A stretch of 64,000 nt of DNA from Diphasiastrum complanatum. Taxonomy: Eukaryota > Streptophyta > Lycopodiopsida > Lycopodiales > Lycopodiaceae. Each line of letters opens with the position of its first letter. The first letter of the stretch is position 1. Under the pieces are notes generated by a model that searched no databases, had not been told where the DNA came from, and saw only the letters and a list, made by a program, of their open reading frames with translations. The position numbers and the translations under genes are program-made. This document shows, piece after piece, positions 22,164 to 34,061 of the stretch. The DNA lies in contig CM055106.1 in the NCBI GenBank assembly GCA_029204225.1, forward strand, positions 21,829,285-21,893,284, read 5' to 3'.

Positions 22164-24050
22164 ATGGCTACAACAATCCAGACAAGAGTGGCAATCAGTC
22201 TCGATGACACAAATTACAGGATATGAAAATTCAAAATCAAAACACTTCTGAAGGGTGAAGGCATCTGGTTGGTGACCGAACTCTCAGAGGTGCAGCCTCT
22301 TGAGAGAGACACGAGGAGAGCTGAATGGATCAAAAAGGATGAGCGTGCAATGGCGATCATCGTTTCATCCATCAACAAAGACTTACTCATGTAGATTGAA
22401 GACTGCAAAAGAAGCCATGCACCATGGGAAAGATTAAAACATAGGTATGAAGTGAGGACTGCAGCTTCAGTGATGCACCTTCACAATCAACTACAATCCA
22501 TACGATGGGATGGCAACCAGTTAGATCAGCACGTTGAGAAGATCAGAATGATCTTCGCTCAACTCGCTGCATCACAATAGGAGCACCAGGTCCCAACACC
22601 ACAACAGCTGATGTACTTCATGAAGTCTCTACCGACATCATGTCAGCTATTGAGAATGCTCATACTGAGTCTACCAGATATGACATTCGACAAAGCAATC
22701 AGTCTTGTCATTGATGAGAGACTAATGAGGGACAAAGGAGAAGGAAGTAGTAATCAGGAGAAGGCCCTCTTCACGAAAGGAAAGAAGAAAAACAAGAACA
22801 AACCCAAATTCGAGAAGACAAAATTCTCAAGTCAACAATCTTCTTCTTGTGATCACTGTCACAAACCAAGCCATACAACCAACAAATGCTGGTTCAATCC
22901 AACAATACCTTGCATGCACTGCAAGAAGAAGGGACACTCTACATACGAGTGTAGATTCAACCCAAAAAGAAAGAACAAGACTGAGAAGGCAAATGTTGCA
23001 GAGTCATCCAAGGATGCAAAAAGAGGTGATGAAGCCTTCACAATACTTGATGAAGCTTCGGCAAGCTACACTGAAAAAGACTATGATGTAGTCATTGATT
23101 CAGGAGCAACATCACACATCACCTGAAAGAAAATCTTGATCAACTTCAGAGAACTCAAAAATAATAGAGCAGTGATTCTAGGTGATGGAAGCAGACATGA
23201 TGTCAAAGGCATCGGGACTCTATAGCTCAAACACTATCAGGTCAAGCAGAGCTACCAGAAGCACTCTACGTGTCTTCACTGAGAAAATATTTACTATCAG
23301 TCTCAAAGATGGTAGATCTTGGTATTCAAGCTTTGTTCGACGGCAATACATGTCGCATGATCGAGAAAAATACAAACAAATTGCTGACAGTTGGATGCAG
23401 AGAAGGAAATCTCTACCAAGCCAAGATAATCAGCAACTCTGATAGCATATTAAATGCATCAGAGAATGAAGATCAACTCCGGCACATAAGAATGTATCAT
23501 CTAAACATGAGGAGCTTGTATGACATGTGTAAGAAAGACATAGTCACAGGTCTAAAGATATCAAGACCTGATACTGAGTTTTGTGAAGCCTGTCAGAAAG
23601 GCAAACAACATCGAAATCCATTCACACATGAGGGAAGAAGAGCCAAGGAAGTTCTTGAGCTTGTCCACCCAGATGTCTCTGGACTGATGAAAATGGATTC
23701 GCTCTCAAGATCAAGGTACTTCTTGACGTTCATAGATGACTACAACCGAATGACTACGATCTACTACCTAAAGAAGAAATCTGAAGTGTTTGATTCCTTC
23801 AAGAAGTTCGTGGCATTTGCAGAGAGACACACCTCAAAGAAGATACAGATCATTTCACACCTGCATACACACCAGAATATAATGGTCCAGACTGTTACGC
23901 TGACAATCTTCAGTGGAGCGAAGACATGCAATTCGAGTACTGCAGCTTCACTGAAGAGCCAACAACATATCAAGAAGTTGTCCAGAGTCCAGAGGGAGAA
24001 TTTTGGAAGCAGACAATGTCAGAAGAGATTGAGTCGATGAGGCAAAACGA
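22164..24050 (+). pseudogene. Copia gag-protease-integrase, decayed
   Basis: Gag starts MATTIQTRVAISLDDTNYRI with a stop where Trp is expected, then LLKGEGIWLVTE and WERLKHRYEVRTAASVMHLH. Two knuckles are present: CDHCHKPSHTTNKC and CMHCKKKGHSTYEC. Protease is VVIDSGATSHIT (about 23115). Pre-integrase HIRMYHLNMRSLYDM with CEACQKGKQHRNPF and integrase YFLTFIDDYNRMTTIYYLKK follow in a second frame. Near 23900 integrase jumps directly to the start of RT (FTEEPTTYQEVVQSPEGEFW), so the integrase C-terminus is deleted. The RT ends within 120 nt at the palindrome repeat. Confidence 0.88.
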
Positions 24051-24079
24051 GGCATGCACAACTAGAAAACTCTGTGTTT

Positions 24080-24470
24080 ATCCACATAGAGTATCCACGC
24101 GAGACCCAACACTTAGTCGATTTTCCAAAATTTTGTTTGTGTGGAACATCCACGTGTGGATTATCCATGCCAAAAAAATTTGAACACACCTCCGGCCAGT
24201 CTACCGATGTTTTTTTGACACAGAGCCGAAAAATTTATGCACGTAGATTATCCACGCGTGGATAATCCACGCAAAATCGAATCTTGAAAATTCCGACAAC
24301 TATTTGGGAGGGAAGGTTGGCAACGTTGGAAAGCAGTTTTGGCATGGATAATCCACGCGTGGATTATCCACGCAAATTTTAGTTTGTTCACGGGACCAGA
24401 CCGGATGTTAAAGATATCCACGCGTGGATATCTTCTGCATGGATTATCCACGTATTTTTTGTTTTTTGTT
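24080..24470. repeat. Palindrome-rich dispersed repeat, copy 1
   Basis: Three perfect palindromes share the core CCACGCGTGG: 24246-24267 (22 bp), 24345-24370 (26 bp) and 24411-24434 (24 bp). Half-site variants (CGTGTGGATTATCC near 24152, GCATGGATTATCCACG near 24437, GTATCCACGCG near 24090) flank them. Centres are about 101 and 65 bp apart. A related copy lies inverted at 51120-51365, sharing TTTGTGTGGAACATCCACG. The repeat truncates the copia RT at about 24050 and ends in a T-rich tail. Confidence 0.85.
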
Positions 24471-24473
24471 TTT

Positions 24474-24655
24474 TGCATGTTGATAATGACATGAAATTAG
24501 TTAAATAAATATATTTCTAAAGTGAATTATATTATGATTAGGCTATATATTTTTTTCTAAAGTGAATTATATTATGATGAGGTTTTTTTTTTTGCATGTT
24601 CATAATGAAATGGAATTAGTTAAATAAATATTTTTCTAAAGTGAATTATATCATG
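24474..24655 (+). repeat. Tandem AT-rich repeat
   Basis: Three partial copies of GCATGTT(G/C)ATAATG...TTAGTTAAATAAATAT...TTTCTAAAGTGAATTATAT, the middle one lacking its first half. Unit length is about 65 bp. Confidence 0.75.
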
Positions 24656-24699
24656 GTGTTCCTAGATGATTGGGATTTTTTATGAGGGCGGCCACCTAC

Positions 24700-25182
24700 T
24701 TTTATAAGACAGTTGACTCGAGCTACCAAGAGGGTAATTATGCATGATCTAAGGCTTTGAGAGCCAGGGGTTTAGGGTCTACCCTAATGGCACTCTACCT
24801 AATCTCATATCCGAAATCATTTGATATGGATTGAGAGCTCATTTTGTACATACTTCGAGAGATTATCAAGAAATGGTGATTTTGGCAAGTTTGCTCTTAA
24901 TGAGAAATTGATGAATGATGAATGTGATATTTTTTGTGTCTAATGAATAGATCTGAATCTGAACAAAGTATTATACTTTCCGCGTGTGTGACAGGATGTG
25001 AAGATCAATTATTTCTAGTTTTATTGTGGTGTTTAAAAGCTCTTGCCAATTAGATGCAAAATAGGTTGAATTGTGTGCTAGTTTTCTATCCATTAGATAT
25101 AAGTGAAACCTTTGATGCTTTTTCAAGGTTTTAGTATCCAAATGAGGTTCATAACCTTTGATTTTAACATGGTATCAGAGCC
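24700..25182 (+). mobile_element. Copia 5' LTR and PBS of a deletion derivative
   Basis: The PBS TGGTATCAGAGCC at 25170-25182 follows an LTR end ..ATTTTAACA. The left end of the LTR is not defined and 24700 is a guess. RT sequence appears only about 110 nt downstream, so gag, protease and integrase have been deleted. Confidence 0.6.
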
Positions 25183-25289
25183 CAAATGCAATTATCAAGG
25201 CTCAAATACAAGGAAGAGAGAAGCAATTACAAGTTGATGATTGTTGAATTTTTATTGCCCTTATTACTACCTTAAGTTTGATGATGTTC

Positions 25290-26020
25290 CTTCAAGTGTG
25301 AATGAAACTGTAGCAACAAAAGAATGATTTGATGTAATGAAAAGTGAGGTGAGTACATGATGCATTGTTTGAGATACTTGTAAAATTATTGATCCTCCAT
25401 CAAAGATACAAAATGTTACTGTTTGCAAATGGGTCTTTAAGATCAAGCTTAATCAAGATAGTAGTGTGAACAATTATAAAACAAGACTACATTAGAGGAG
25501 TTCTAAATCCAAGAACGACCCTTTGTAAAGATTTTTTTTATATTTTTTCTCAATTTTTTCTTACACATGGACCAATCAAAACACTCAAATTTGAAACGTA
25601 ACGTAACTTTTTGAGTCCACATTTTGATTCCGCACTAAAAATGGCATAACTTTTTAGTGATAAGTTTGAATTTAGCGGAGTTTGGTGCATTGGAAAGCGC
25701 TCAACAAGGGCTTTCCAATGATATGTTAGATGACATACTTCTGAGCTATGATTAAGAAGTTATGGCAAGTCAAAAGTATTAGTGTTATAATATTTTAATA
25801 ATATAAACTAAATCTTGCACGAATTCTTAAAGGGTCTTTTTGGAGCTCAAAACTCCTCTAATGGTTGCCAAGGGATATGCTCAATTCAAGGGGATTGACT
25901 ATGATGAAACACTTGATTTTGTCATAGTTTGTGGTGGTGATTTCATTAACTCACATGCTTTTAGTGATTTACTGCTTTTGCAGCATTTGTTAAAAAATGA
26001 GAATTTTCTTGGAACATGAA
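25290..26020 (+). pseudogene. Copia RT fragment split by a MITE
   Basis: It reads VCKWVFKIKLNQDSSVNNYK TRL up to about 25489, then a 374-bp insertion, then MVAKGYAQFKGIDYDETLDF. Both sides together give the conserved RT N-terminal region seen in other copies (RLVAKGYAQ...GIDYDETF). Several stops are present on both sides. Confidence 0.85.
25490..25863. mobile_element. MITE with terminal inverted repeats (374 bp)
   Basis: The ends are CATTAGAGGAGTT and AACTCCTCTAATG; similarity between the two ends extends about 35 bp (TCCAA, GACCCTTT). It interrupts a copia RT gene between two adjacent conserved codons (CTA/GTT of RLVA). No clear target-site duplication remains. Internally it carries GGAAAGCGCTCAACAAGGG CTTTCC, related to the inverted-repeat locus at 62.5 kb. 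It has no coding capacity. Confidence 0.85.
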
Positions 26021-26399
26021 GCCGTACATCTATCTTCACTGACATTATCTCCAAAAAAATGGGATTGAAGTCAAACTATGTCTATTCTTTTCACTTACTT
26101 GACCATAAATGAAACTCTATTTTGGCTAAATAACAATCATTTAAAAGCATTGCAAGAATCAATTTCATTCAAAATTGCAATAATCAATTTTTATTCAAAA
26201 TTACAAGAATCAATTTCATCAGCGACAACATCTTGCAATTCATCTCCTCTTAGATGATTTTCATCATCACTCTCATTTTCAAAAATTATTTATTCTCAGC
26301 ATCTATGGAAGTGGGTGCTTCAAGTATGGTTTGACGATTTATTACATCTATAGGTAGCTCAATCTCATAGTTTAAATGAAGGTTTTCCATTTCATTCTC

Positions 26400-28076
26400 A
26401 ACATTTGCACCCTCAAATACTCATCGTAAATGTGGTTCAAATTGAGCTACAAACCACCATATCTTGTTTAGTCGATCTGGTTAAAAAAACACGTGCAAAA
26501 ATCACTATTTTAGAACTTATCAAAAACTCAAATACTGAAGTCACTTGCAATAAAATGAAAAACATTATAGCATAGCATGTGCACCTGCTCACAGTGACAA
26601 GGCAACACCAAAGTGTCAAAGGACTCCATGCTCAATGTTTTTGATGAATCATTCACAAAAAATTCACTTGGATCCGATTTTACGGTTGCATTTGGCCCTC
26701 AACAAACTACCTTGAACCATTTCACATCAAATAAAAAATAGTGTCCACTTTCACCAAATGACACATCATAAGTATTTTGTATAGTTCCTACGTATTCTAT
26801 ATCTCCTGAGATGGGATTCCGATCTCGTGCACTGCTTTGACTTTCTTGTTGGAAAGATGCTATTAAACCACAATCCTGTGTGCATCTCTTGTTATCAATC
26901 CTTTCAACATGAAAGTGAAAACCAAAAGCCCATATAGCATTATACATTTTGCACATGACAAACATGAATCTCATAAATAATCATTGTGAATGAACATAGT
27001 GTTTCAAAATGATTAAACAAATATTGTTATAAACAAGAATGTTCTAATAATAAAGTATCTAAAGAATAATACCTTTCATTCGCATCCTCTTGCAAAGTCT
27101 CATTCTACGTTTGATATTTTCTGTCTCTCTTTTGTTGCCTTTTGTAGTGTGTTATGCATCCACTCTATAGTGCATTGCTTGGGCAATGGCTCAAGATCAT
27201 GTGAACTTGAGGCCGTGTGTCTAGGCTCTATTCTGTCGTTGGCGCTTTCTAGACAAGGCCCTCACTCTTTTTTCTTCTTCATATAGGTCTAACCATTTAT
27301 CCATAACTCCACAATTATAAAGCATGAATGTAGAAATTTTTTCTCGTTGAAAGGGTGCCAACCTATGGACCTTTCCCATTACTTGAGGTTTTTCACTAGT
27401 TACCTCTTCCGCTTCCTCATCACGCCACAATAGTGGAGCAGATGGATGTAATTGTTGCAAAATTTTAGTAACATAAAAGGGAGATTCATGTACTAACCAT
27501 CCCTCTGACATGCTACCTTCAGGCCTTGCCTTTTGACACACAAAATCTTTTAAGACTTTCATGTACCTTTCCATAAAGAACATCCACCTAAAAAGTCAAA
27601 AATGGTTAAAAATAAGTGTTTTATTTAATGAGTTCATGTATCAATTAATCTAGTTTAAATACACATGCAAAAGATAATTTATGCACTGATACCTAGTGTG
27701 CACTGGACCAGCAATAGAAACTTCTTCAACCAAGTGCACCAATAAATGCACTTGTGAGTCCATGATGGAAGTCGAAAAATATCTCTCAAACATGCACACA
27801 ATCTTCACCATATCCTCATGTCTCTTGCGAAGATCCAGCTCACGGATTTCTTTTGAACACATCCATCTGCAACATATTCAATCCATTTTATGTCTATTTG
27901 AATTTCCAATCAATAAATACTAAATAAAAAAATGCACCAAGTACATGTAAATACCTGACAATGATTGATAGTTTGTATATGGTCTCACAAATATCTTTTG
28001 ACAAGCACCCACGAAATGACAATGGATAGATTAATTGCATCATTTTTAGCCAATCATGAGATTTGAGACCTTGCAA
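26400..28076 (-). pseudogene. CACTA transposase (TNP2-like), C-terminal half
   Basis: Read from 28070 leftward: LQGLKSHDWLKMMQ, SFRGCLSKDICETIYKLSII, an intron, LRKRHEDMVKIVCMFERYF and VHLLVHLVEEVSIAGPVHTR, a second intron (about 27594-27701, GTATCAG...TTTTTAG), WMFFMERYMKVLKDFV and KARPEGSMSEGWLV (DUF4218 type). Then at 26974-26699 comes a DUF4216-type block CGLIASF...RNPISGDIEYVGTIQNTYDV and FDVKWFKVV. Splice sites look intact, but the N-terminal half of the transposase is missing and is replaced by copia integrase at about 28076. Confidence 0.9.
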
Positions 28077-30120
28077 CATCATCATCAACATTGACAACAT
28101 TGGAAACATTCTCTTCATGAAAGATGACATCCCTACTTATGACAACTTTATTCATAGAAGGAATGTACACTTTGTAAGCCTTGCTTACTTCACTATAGCC
28201 AACAAACACACCCTTCTTTGATGAAGGATCTTCTTTAGTTCTATCATCAAGAGTGATGTTGACAAAACAAGTACAACCAAAGATCCTACAATGCTTGACA
28301 CTCGGCCTCCCACCATAGAGGACCTCAAAGGAAGTTTTACCATTCAAAGAAGCACTTTTCCTCCTGTTACAAAGATAGTTAGCACATGCTAAAGCTTCCC
28401 CCCAATAGGACTTAGCAAGATTAGCATGTAGTCTCATTGCCTTGGCACATTCACAAAGGATCCTATTCTTTCTTTCTGCCACTCCATTCTGTTGTGGAGT
28501 CTTAGGACTAGAGTACTCCCTCTTAATCCCGTGTGCTATGCAAAAATCTTTGAGCTTATTTGAAGTGTATTCCCCTCCATTATCTGATCTCAAGCATTTG
28601 ATCTTTGTATTGAATTGATTTTCCACTTCATTCTTAAACTTGACAAATGCAGCAAACACTTCATCCTTGGTTTTAAGAAGATAGACCCAAGTATACCTAC
28701 TAAAGTCATCAATAAAAGTTGCGTACATTTTTGCCCCACCATTGCTAGTTGTACTAAAAGAATGAAGATCCAAATGCACAAGTTGAAAAGCTTCTTTAGA
28801 TCTAGAAGTAGATCTAGTATAAGCAAGTCTATGAGATTTGGACAAGGCACAATGTTCACAAAATGTATTATTTGCAACAAGACTTTTAGGGAGACCAAGA
28901 ACATGCTCTTTCTTTGCCATTACCTCCAAAGATTTGAAGTTGGGATGGCCCAACCTCTTATGCCAAACTTCTTGGTTTGTCAATTGTTCCCTAGTCATAC
29001 ATCCTTCATTCTTAGAGATCACACATGCATCCAGTTTGAAAAGTTTACCATGCCTTCTTCTTTTAGCAATCAAGGATCCACACTTACTTATCAAACAAGC
29101 ATCACCAATGAGCTCAACATAAAGCCCCTTGTCAATCATTTGACTAACACTAAGCAAGTTCTTAGTGATTGAAGGAATGTACAATACATTTTCAAGACTA
29201 GCTTTCCTATTTGTTGAAAGAGAATTAGGAATTGTGCCTATGCCTTTGATGTCACATTGACCATCATTTGCAGTATAGATGATGTTGCTCTCTTCCTCAT
29301 AAGACAATAAGGATGAAAAGTATTCCTTATGTCTTGTCATGTGAGATGAGGCTCCACTATCAATCCACCAAGGATCATTCCCATCTATATGTGCAAGAAA
29401 ACTTGAAGTCATAACAAGAGATTCAGAAATGCTATCCTCTTCTTCATCTATTGCTAGATTTCCTTGCCTCTCACCTTGCTCTCTTTTCTTCTTATGACAT
29501 TCATTAGCAAAATGACTTTTTATCCCACAATAAAAGCACTTGAACTTTGACTTATCTTTCTTTCTAAAAGAAGTAGAAGAGGAGGAGGAAGAGTGATCAT
29601 CATGATCCAAGTTACCACCTTTGGACCATTTTCTTTTGCCTTTGCCTTTGCCTTTGACTTTGCCTTTTGTGAAGAAAGCTTCTTCACCTCCACCTTGCAA
29701 GGATGCACCATCAAGCTTTGATTGCAACCTATGTTCTTTAGCCAATAAGGAGTCAACCACACTTGGCAAGACTCTTTCAATGGCAAAACTTTGCACAAGG
29801 TTAGCATGTTCATCTAGCAAACCATTCAACATAACCTGGACTATTTTACCATCTTTTATGTTTTCATCAATACATGCTAGATCATCACTTACGGACTTAA
29901 CCCTCAAGACAAATGCATGAGCACTTTCACCCTCTCTTTGCCTACTAGAAAATATTTGCCTCCTTAGGGTCACTACCCTAGATGTGGACTTTGATTCAAA
30001 GAGCTTCTTCAAGGCATTACATGCCTCACTTACACTTTGACACTTTTCCTTTGCATCCACCATACCGAATTTATTAGCGACTATGCACGGCCAACTGCGA
30101 TTAGGATCAAAACGAACATT
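28077..30120 (-). pseudogene. Copia gag-protease-integrase fused to TNP2
   Basis: An open frame of about 690 codons on the minus strand. Gag core: SVSEACNALKKLFESK and VVTLRRQIFSSRQREGESA. Zinc knuckle: CFYCGIKSHFANEC. Protease: WWIDSGASSHMT. Pre-integrase: VWHKRLGHPNFKSLEVM. Integrase: HLDLHSF, YATFIDDFSRYTWVYLL, CLRSDNGGEYTSNKL, PQQNGVAERKNRILCE and VFVGYSEVSKAYKV, then VNVDDDV where the sequence switches to the CACTA transposase. The gag N-terminus and 5' LTR are missing on the right. Having so long an ORF without a stop suggests recent activity. RT and RNase H are absent here. Confidence 0.92.
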
Positions 30121-31017
30121 GGTTGATTGACGCAAAGTGGCAAGAGAAAATTTGTACAAAAAAAGAAAAAAGAATTTATGCCTTACATTGATCGGTGGTT
30201 CAACGTAACCAAATTTTAAATTGTGTGGAAAAACATTTGCAATAAAATCATTGATCTAATAAAATGTTGTTCGATCTACAGAAATGTCATGCATTATTCA
30301 GTGATCAAAGATGTGATATGAAAGCTAAGAATATGGGTCTAGCCATTCCACCATATGAATAGCCAACACATTTATGTGGGAGTATACATATGTAGATAAG
30401 AAACAAATGAGTTGGCATACCTTGTCAGAGATTAGTGGGAATGAGCGGAAGTTGATGACCGAGCTAGGTGTAGGATCCGAAACGCCACAGTTAGAAGCAG
30501 AACGTTCAAATTTGAATGATTCAGACAAATGCTCAATGAAACAATACAATAGTGAGACTGAGAATTGCACTCTAATTTATATCAAATAGTGAGTACAATG
30601 CTTGAAGTGATAACTTCAGCTTACAATCGTTGAGCGTGATAACACTGGCTACAAGGAAAAACTCGAATAATCAAAAGAAGTTTTCTGATGAAGATTCTAG
30701 GATCTAGTATCCTATAAAATATCGACAACTACCTTTTGTTGCAGCTATTACAACCGCCTCATTATAGTTAATGCATTTACAAAGCGGACTGTCAACACGA
30801 AGTCGTTGGGTCGGCAACAGTACCGAAAAATGTATAATGACTCAAAAAATACTGATTCAAAAAATATAGAAATTTTCAAGTCGATCAAATATTGAAAGTT
30901 TCTAGAAAATTCGAATCTAAATTTTTTGATCTTCTGCTCAGAAACTCGAGCCCTCTATTTTTGGTTTTTCAGTTGCTCATTATTGATAGATTTGAGGTTG
31001 AGCATCAAATTTTAACA
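30121..31017 (-). mobile_element. 3' LTR of copia element C
   Basis: The minus-strand LTR starts at 31017 with TGTTAAAATTTGATG, directly after a purine tract. Its left end is not defined; I place it at the start of the copia gag piece at about 30120. ORFs within it carry no recognisable domain. Confidence 0.6.
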
Positions 31018-31029
31018 CTCCCCCTTAAT
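31018..31029 (-). other. Polypurine tract of copia element C
   Basis: AAGGGGGAG on the minus strand, adjoining the LTR start TGTTAAAA. Confidence 0.8.
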
Positions 31030-31292
31030 GTCGATCCTGAAAACTTTTGATTTTCAGATTCAACATGTCGTTGAATCTGAGATGATGCTCCTTTGACAGA
31101 GACTTTGTGAAGTAATTTGCTGGCATTGATTCTGTCCTGCAATAGACTAAGGATACCTCCTTGCTTTGTACTTTCTCTCTCAAATAGTGATATTTGATTT
31201 TGATATGCTTGCTTCGAGAATGAAATCACCTATGGTGCTTTAGTTCTCACAAAATATGGTTGTTGGATGTGACTGTGCAAGGTCGATTTCCT
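31030..31292 (-). pseudogene. Copia element C, RNase H C-terminus
   Basis: Minus-strand reading gives DLAQSHPTTIFCEN, a stop, then SRSKHIKIKYHYLREKV and SMPANYFTKSLSKEH with frame changes. This is the conserved end of copia RNase H just before the PPT. Its upstream part is cut by the gypsy LTR at 31293. Confidence 0.82.
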
Positions 31293-31732
31293 GCTAGCAG
31301 ATAGTTATGGACTCGGCTCATTACATTCGCCGCGTCCATTTACATTTACTTTACTTTATGCATAAGCAGACCTTGGGCCCTTTTTTATTCATTAGTGACT
31401 CTTAGACTATATGGTTGTCCTTTGGCCTTATTATTCATTATTAGGCCATTTGGACATATTACTGGAGAGTGGGGGCCTTCTTGGAGGGCACACTATTTTC
31501 CCTCCCAGTTGGGCCCTAGCCATCGGACACTTCCTCTTGGCTATAAGTAGGGAAACTATGTCATTTGTTATTCAGCTGATGATATTGATCTCTCTCTTTA
31601 GCCTCCTCAATCTCTCTGTTTTCTACTTTCTAGGGTTAAGTCTTGCTTATGTGCTCCTTTCATAGCTTAAGCCTTGCTTATGTGATGCTTTCATAACCTA
31701 GCTCTAGATCAGCTATGGCTCTATTCGTAGCT
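31293..31732 (+). mobile_element. 5' LTR of nested gypsy element
   Basis: Bounded on the right by the PBS at 31733. The left end is proposed at TGCTAGCAGATAG, which pairs imperfectly with the right end ..CGTAGCT. The segment contains TATAAGTAGGGA-like sequence (near 31540) and CT-rich R/U5 sequence. It interrupts the RNase H region of the minus-strand copia element. Confidence 0.65.
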
Positions 31733-31744
31733 TGGTATCAGAGC
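31733..31744 (+). promoter_or_regulatory. Primer-binding site (tRNA-Met)
   Basis: TGGTATCAGAGC directly follows the LTR. Confidence 0.9.
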
Positions 31745-32427
31745 ACTTTCCTGATTGCTGAATTTTAGATCTGATTTTTTGATTGGGTGCCCATTTTTCT
31801 TGCTGATTTTTTTTCTCTTTGCTGAGAGCTTTTGTCTCTTTGCTTCAGCAACATTCAGCACAGTTTGGAGGAGGATCAGCTCCTATCAAAGCATTTTCCT
31901 TGGCGGAGCTTTAGCAGATAGTAAGCAAAAGTACTTCCACTAAATTTGGCGGTTGGAAAATTTTTTTTTTTTGGACAGATCATTTCCGGTGCCCAAGTTC
32001 CAACCCTCTATCACCCATTTCCAGCTTGTTTGCAGGCTCTCCAGCGCCCAATTCCCTCATCTCTTTCATCCGTTCCTCCTCCCATTTTCAGCCCTCTCAC
32101 TTTTGTTTGCAGGCTATCTAGCCGCTTCATACTTTTCACTTTCATCCGTTGTTGTCTCCGTTTGCAGCCATTTTTCACACCTTGTTTGCAGGCTGTCCAT
32201 TGCCCATCCTCAACCAAATTTCACAAAATTCCGACTCCGTTTGATACTCCAATTTGTCACTTGCCTCCTAGCTGTCCAGCGCATTTTTACAGCTTTCATT
32301 TTCACTTTTTTCATTTGATGATTGTTGTCCTTTCTTAGTTGTGATAATAGTGGTTTTAATAGACTAATTTGGGGTGACGACAAAAGTCTGCTCTCTCAAG
32401 TTTTCGTCTATTCCTTCCACTATTATT

Positions 32428-33976
32428 ATGGCACATTCACCTACCCCGAGTGAGACTACTCAAGAAACCTTATCCGATCAGTTTCGTCCCATGGATGAGA
32501 CCCTTTGTGGCCTCGTTCTTCGCTTCGATACCGTTACGACGGGTTTTGCTACTATGCAATCACAGATTGATTCTTTATAGCCTCATGGTCCTAGTAAAGC
32601 TCCTATTTTTCCTTTATTTGGGACTCCTCCTCCACTTGGATTTCCATCTTCCTCTGCTAGTCAGCTTGGTGGTGGACCGTTCATTCCACCTAACCCACCT
32701 CCTGGTTTCTTTTCACGTCCCCCACTTCTTGAGCCACACTTTGCTCGAGACTCTCGTGATAGGGTACAACTTGCTACCTATTCTGGTTTCTCGTACGAGA
32801 ACTTATTAGGGAATTGGTTTGCTAAGCTTGACACATATTCTCAAATCTACCCTAAGACTGATCCTCAGAAGATCCAGTTGGCTGCTTTACATTTAGATGG
32901 ACGCGTCGCCACATGGTGGCGAGTTTATAGAGCTGATCCTGATCGGGAAGGGCTCCATGTATGGCATACTTTTTGTTGTGACCTCCGTCATGCTATGATT
33001 GATCCTCAGTGGCTCGACCGCCAACGTGATACATTTCGTAGTCTCACTCAGACCAGTGATCTTTCTTCTTATATAGATAAGCTTATGGAGCTTTCTTATC
33101 TTTTCACAGATCTACAGCCCACTGAGCTTGTTTCTTGTTACATTGCCGAGCTTCGTGGTGCTTTATGTTATGATGTTTCTTTCTTCTGTCCTCCCACACT
33201 TGTTGAGGTGATGTCTCTTGCCAGTACTTTACAGCATAAGTACTCTGACACCCTTCCTTCTCACTTCTCCCGAATCTTTTCCCGCTACATCCACCCCTAC
33301 ACCTGCCCCTTATGTTCCAACTCTTTCCATTGTCCCTTCGTCTCCTCGTCCTCCGACTCCTCAACCTGCTTTTGTCCGACGTTACACGTATGCAGAGTTC
33401 GCTGACCTTCAGCAAAAGCGTCTTTGCTTTCGTTATAAGAGTCCTGACCATTTTGCTCGTGATTGCCGTCAACTTCTCCCTACTACTACTACTGCTGTTT
33501 TTTACCATGAGGGCACTACTCCAGATGATTCCAATATCTACATTCATATTTTTGATGAGCCTGACCTATCCTTTGAGCCTTCCACTGATTTACTTCTTGC
33601 TACTTGCCACGGTCAGCTTGCCTATGCTACTTGGACAGGGCGTCTTGGTCCTTGCTCCATTCGGTTACGTGTACGTATTACAGGTCGTGAGTATATTGCT
33701 TTAGTTGATACTGGCAACACTCATTCTTTTATTAGTAGTTATATCACTAGTCAGATCCATGCTTCACCTGTTCTTGCTTCACAGCCTCTCACAGTTGAGG
33801 TTGTCAGTTCCCATTCTTTTCCTAGTTCTCATATGTTTCAGCGTTTACCATACCGCATTGGAGATTTTTCTCGACAGGTAGATCTTTACATTATTCCTAT
33901 GGAGCGTTATGATCTTATCCTTGGTGCTGATTGGTTTGCATCTCTTGGAGCCGTTACACTGCACTTGACACAGTAG
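32428..33976 (+). pseudogene. Gypsy gag and protease
   Basis: Gag starts MAHSPTPSETTQETLSDQF and continues in the same frame past one TAG (32578-32580) to LATYSGFSYENLLGNWFAKL, LHLDGRVATWWRVYRAD and WLDRQRDTFRSLTQTSDLSS, the Retrotrans_gag pattern. Near 33245 the frame shifts by one base. The knuckle reads CFRYKSPDHFARDC, with the second cysteine replaced by tyrosine. The protease has ALVDTGNTHSFISSYI and ends with YDLILGADWFASLGAV. Shortly after (about 34060) the element stops; RT, RNase H, integrase and 3' LTR are lost. Confidence 0.9.
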
Positions 33977-34061
33977 ACATTGACATTTGTACGTGATGCA
34001 GTTACACACTCACTTGTTGGCATTGATTCTCAGGGAGACTTCGAGTTGATTACTGGGAAGC

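Noticed and set aside
24246-24434. Palindromes as intrinsic terminators or bacterial operators
   Set aside because: Everything around is plant transposon sequence, and there is no bacterial gene context.
24248-24478. ORFs reading WIIHAWIIHA at the palindrome locus and its 51-kb relative
   Set aside because: The repeated peptide is just the translation of the GTGGATTATCCACG words and appears in several frames.
31946-32338. Overlapping 120-130-codon ORFs upstream of the nested gypsy gag
   Set aside because: They lie in the leader between PBS and gag, overlap in two frames, and have no motif; a CT-rich leader gives long open frames by chance.
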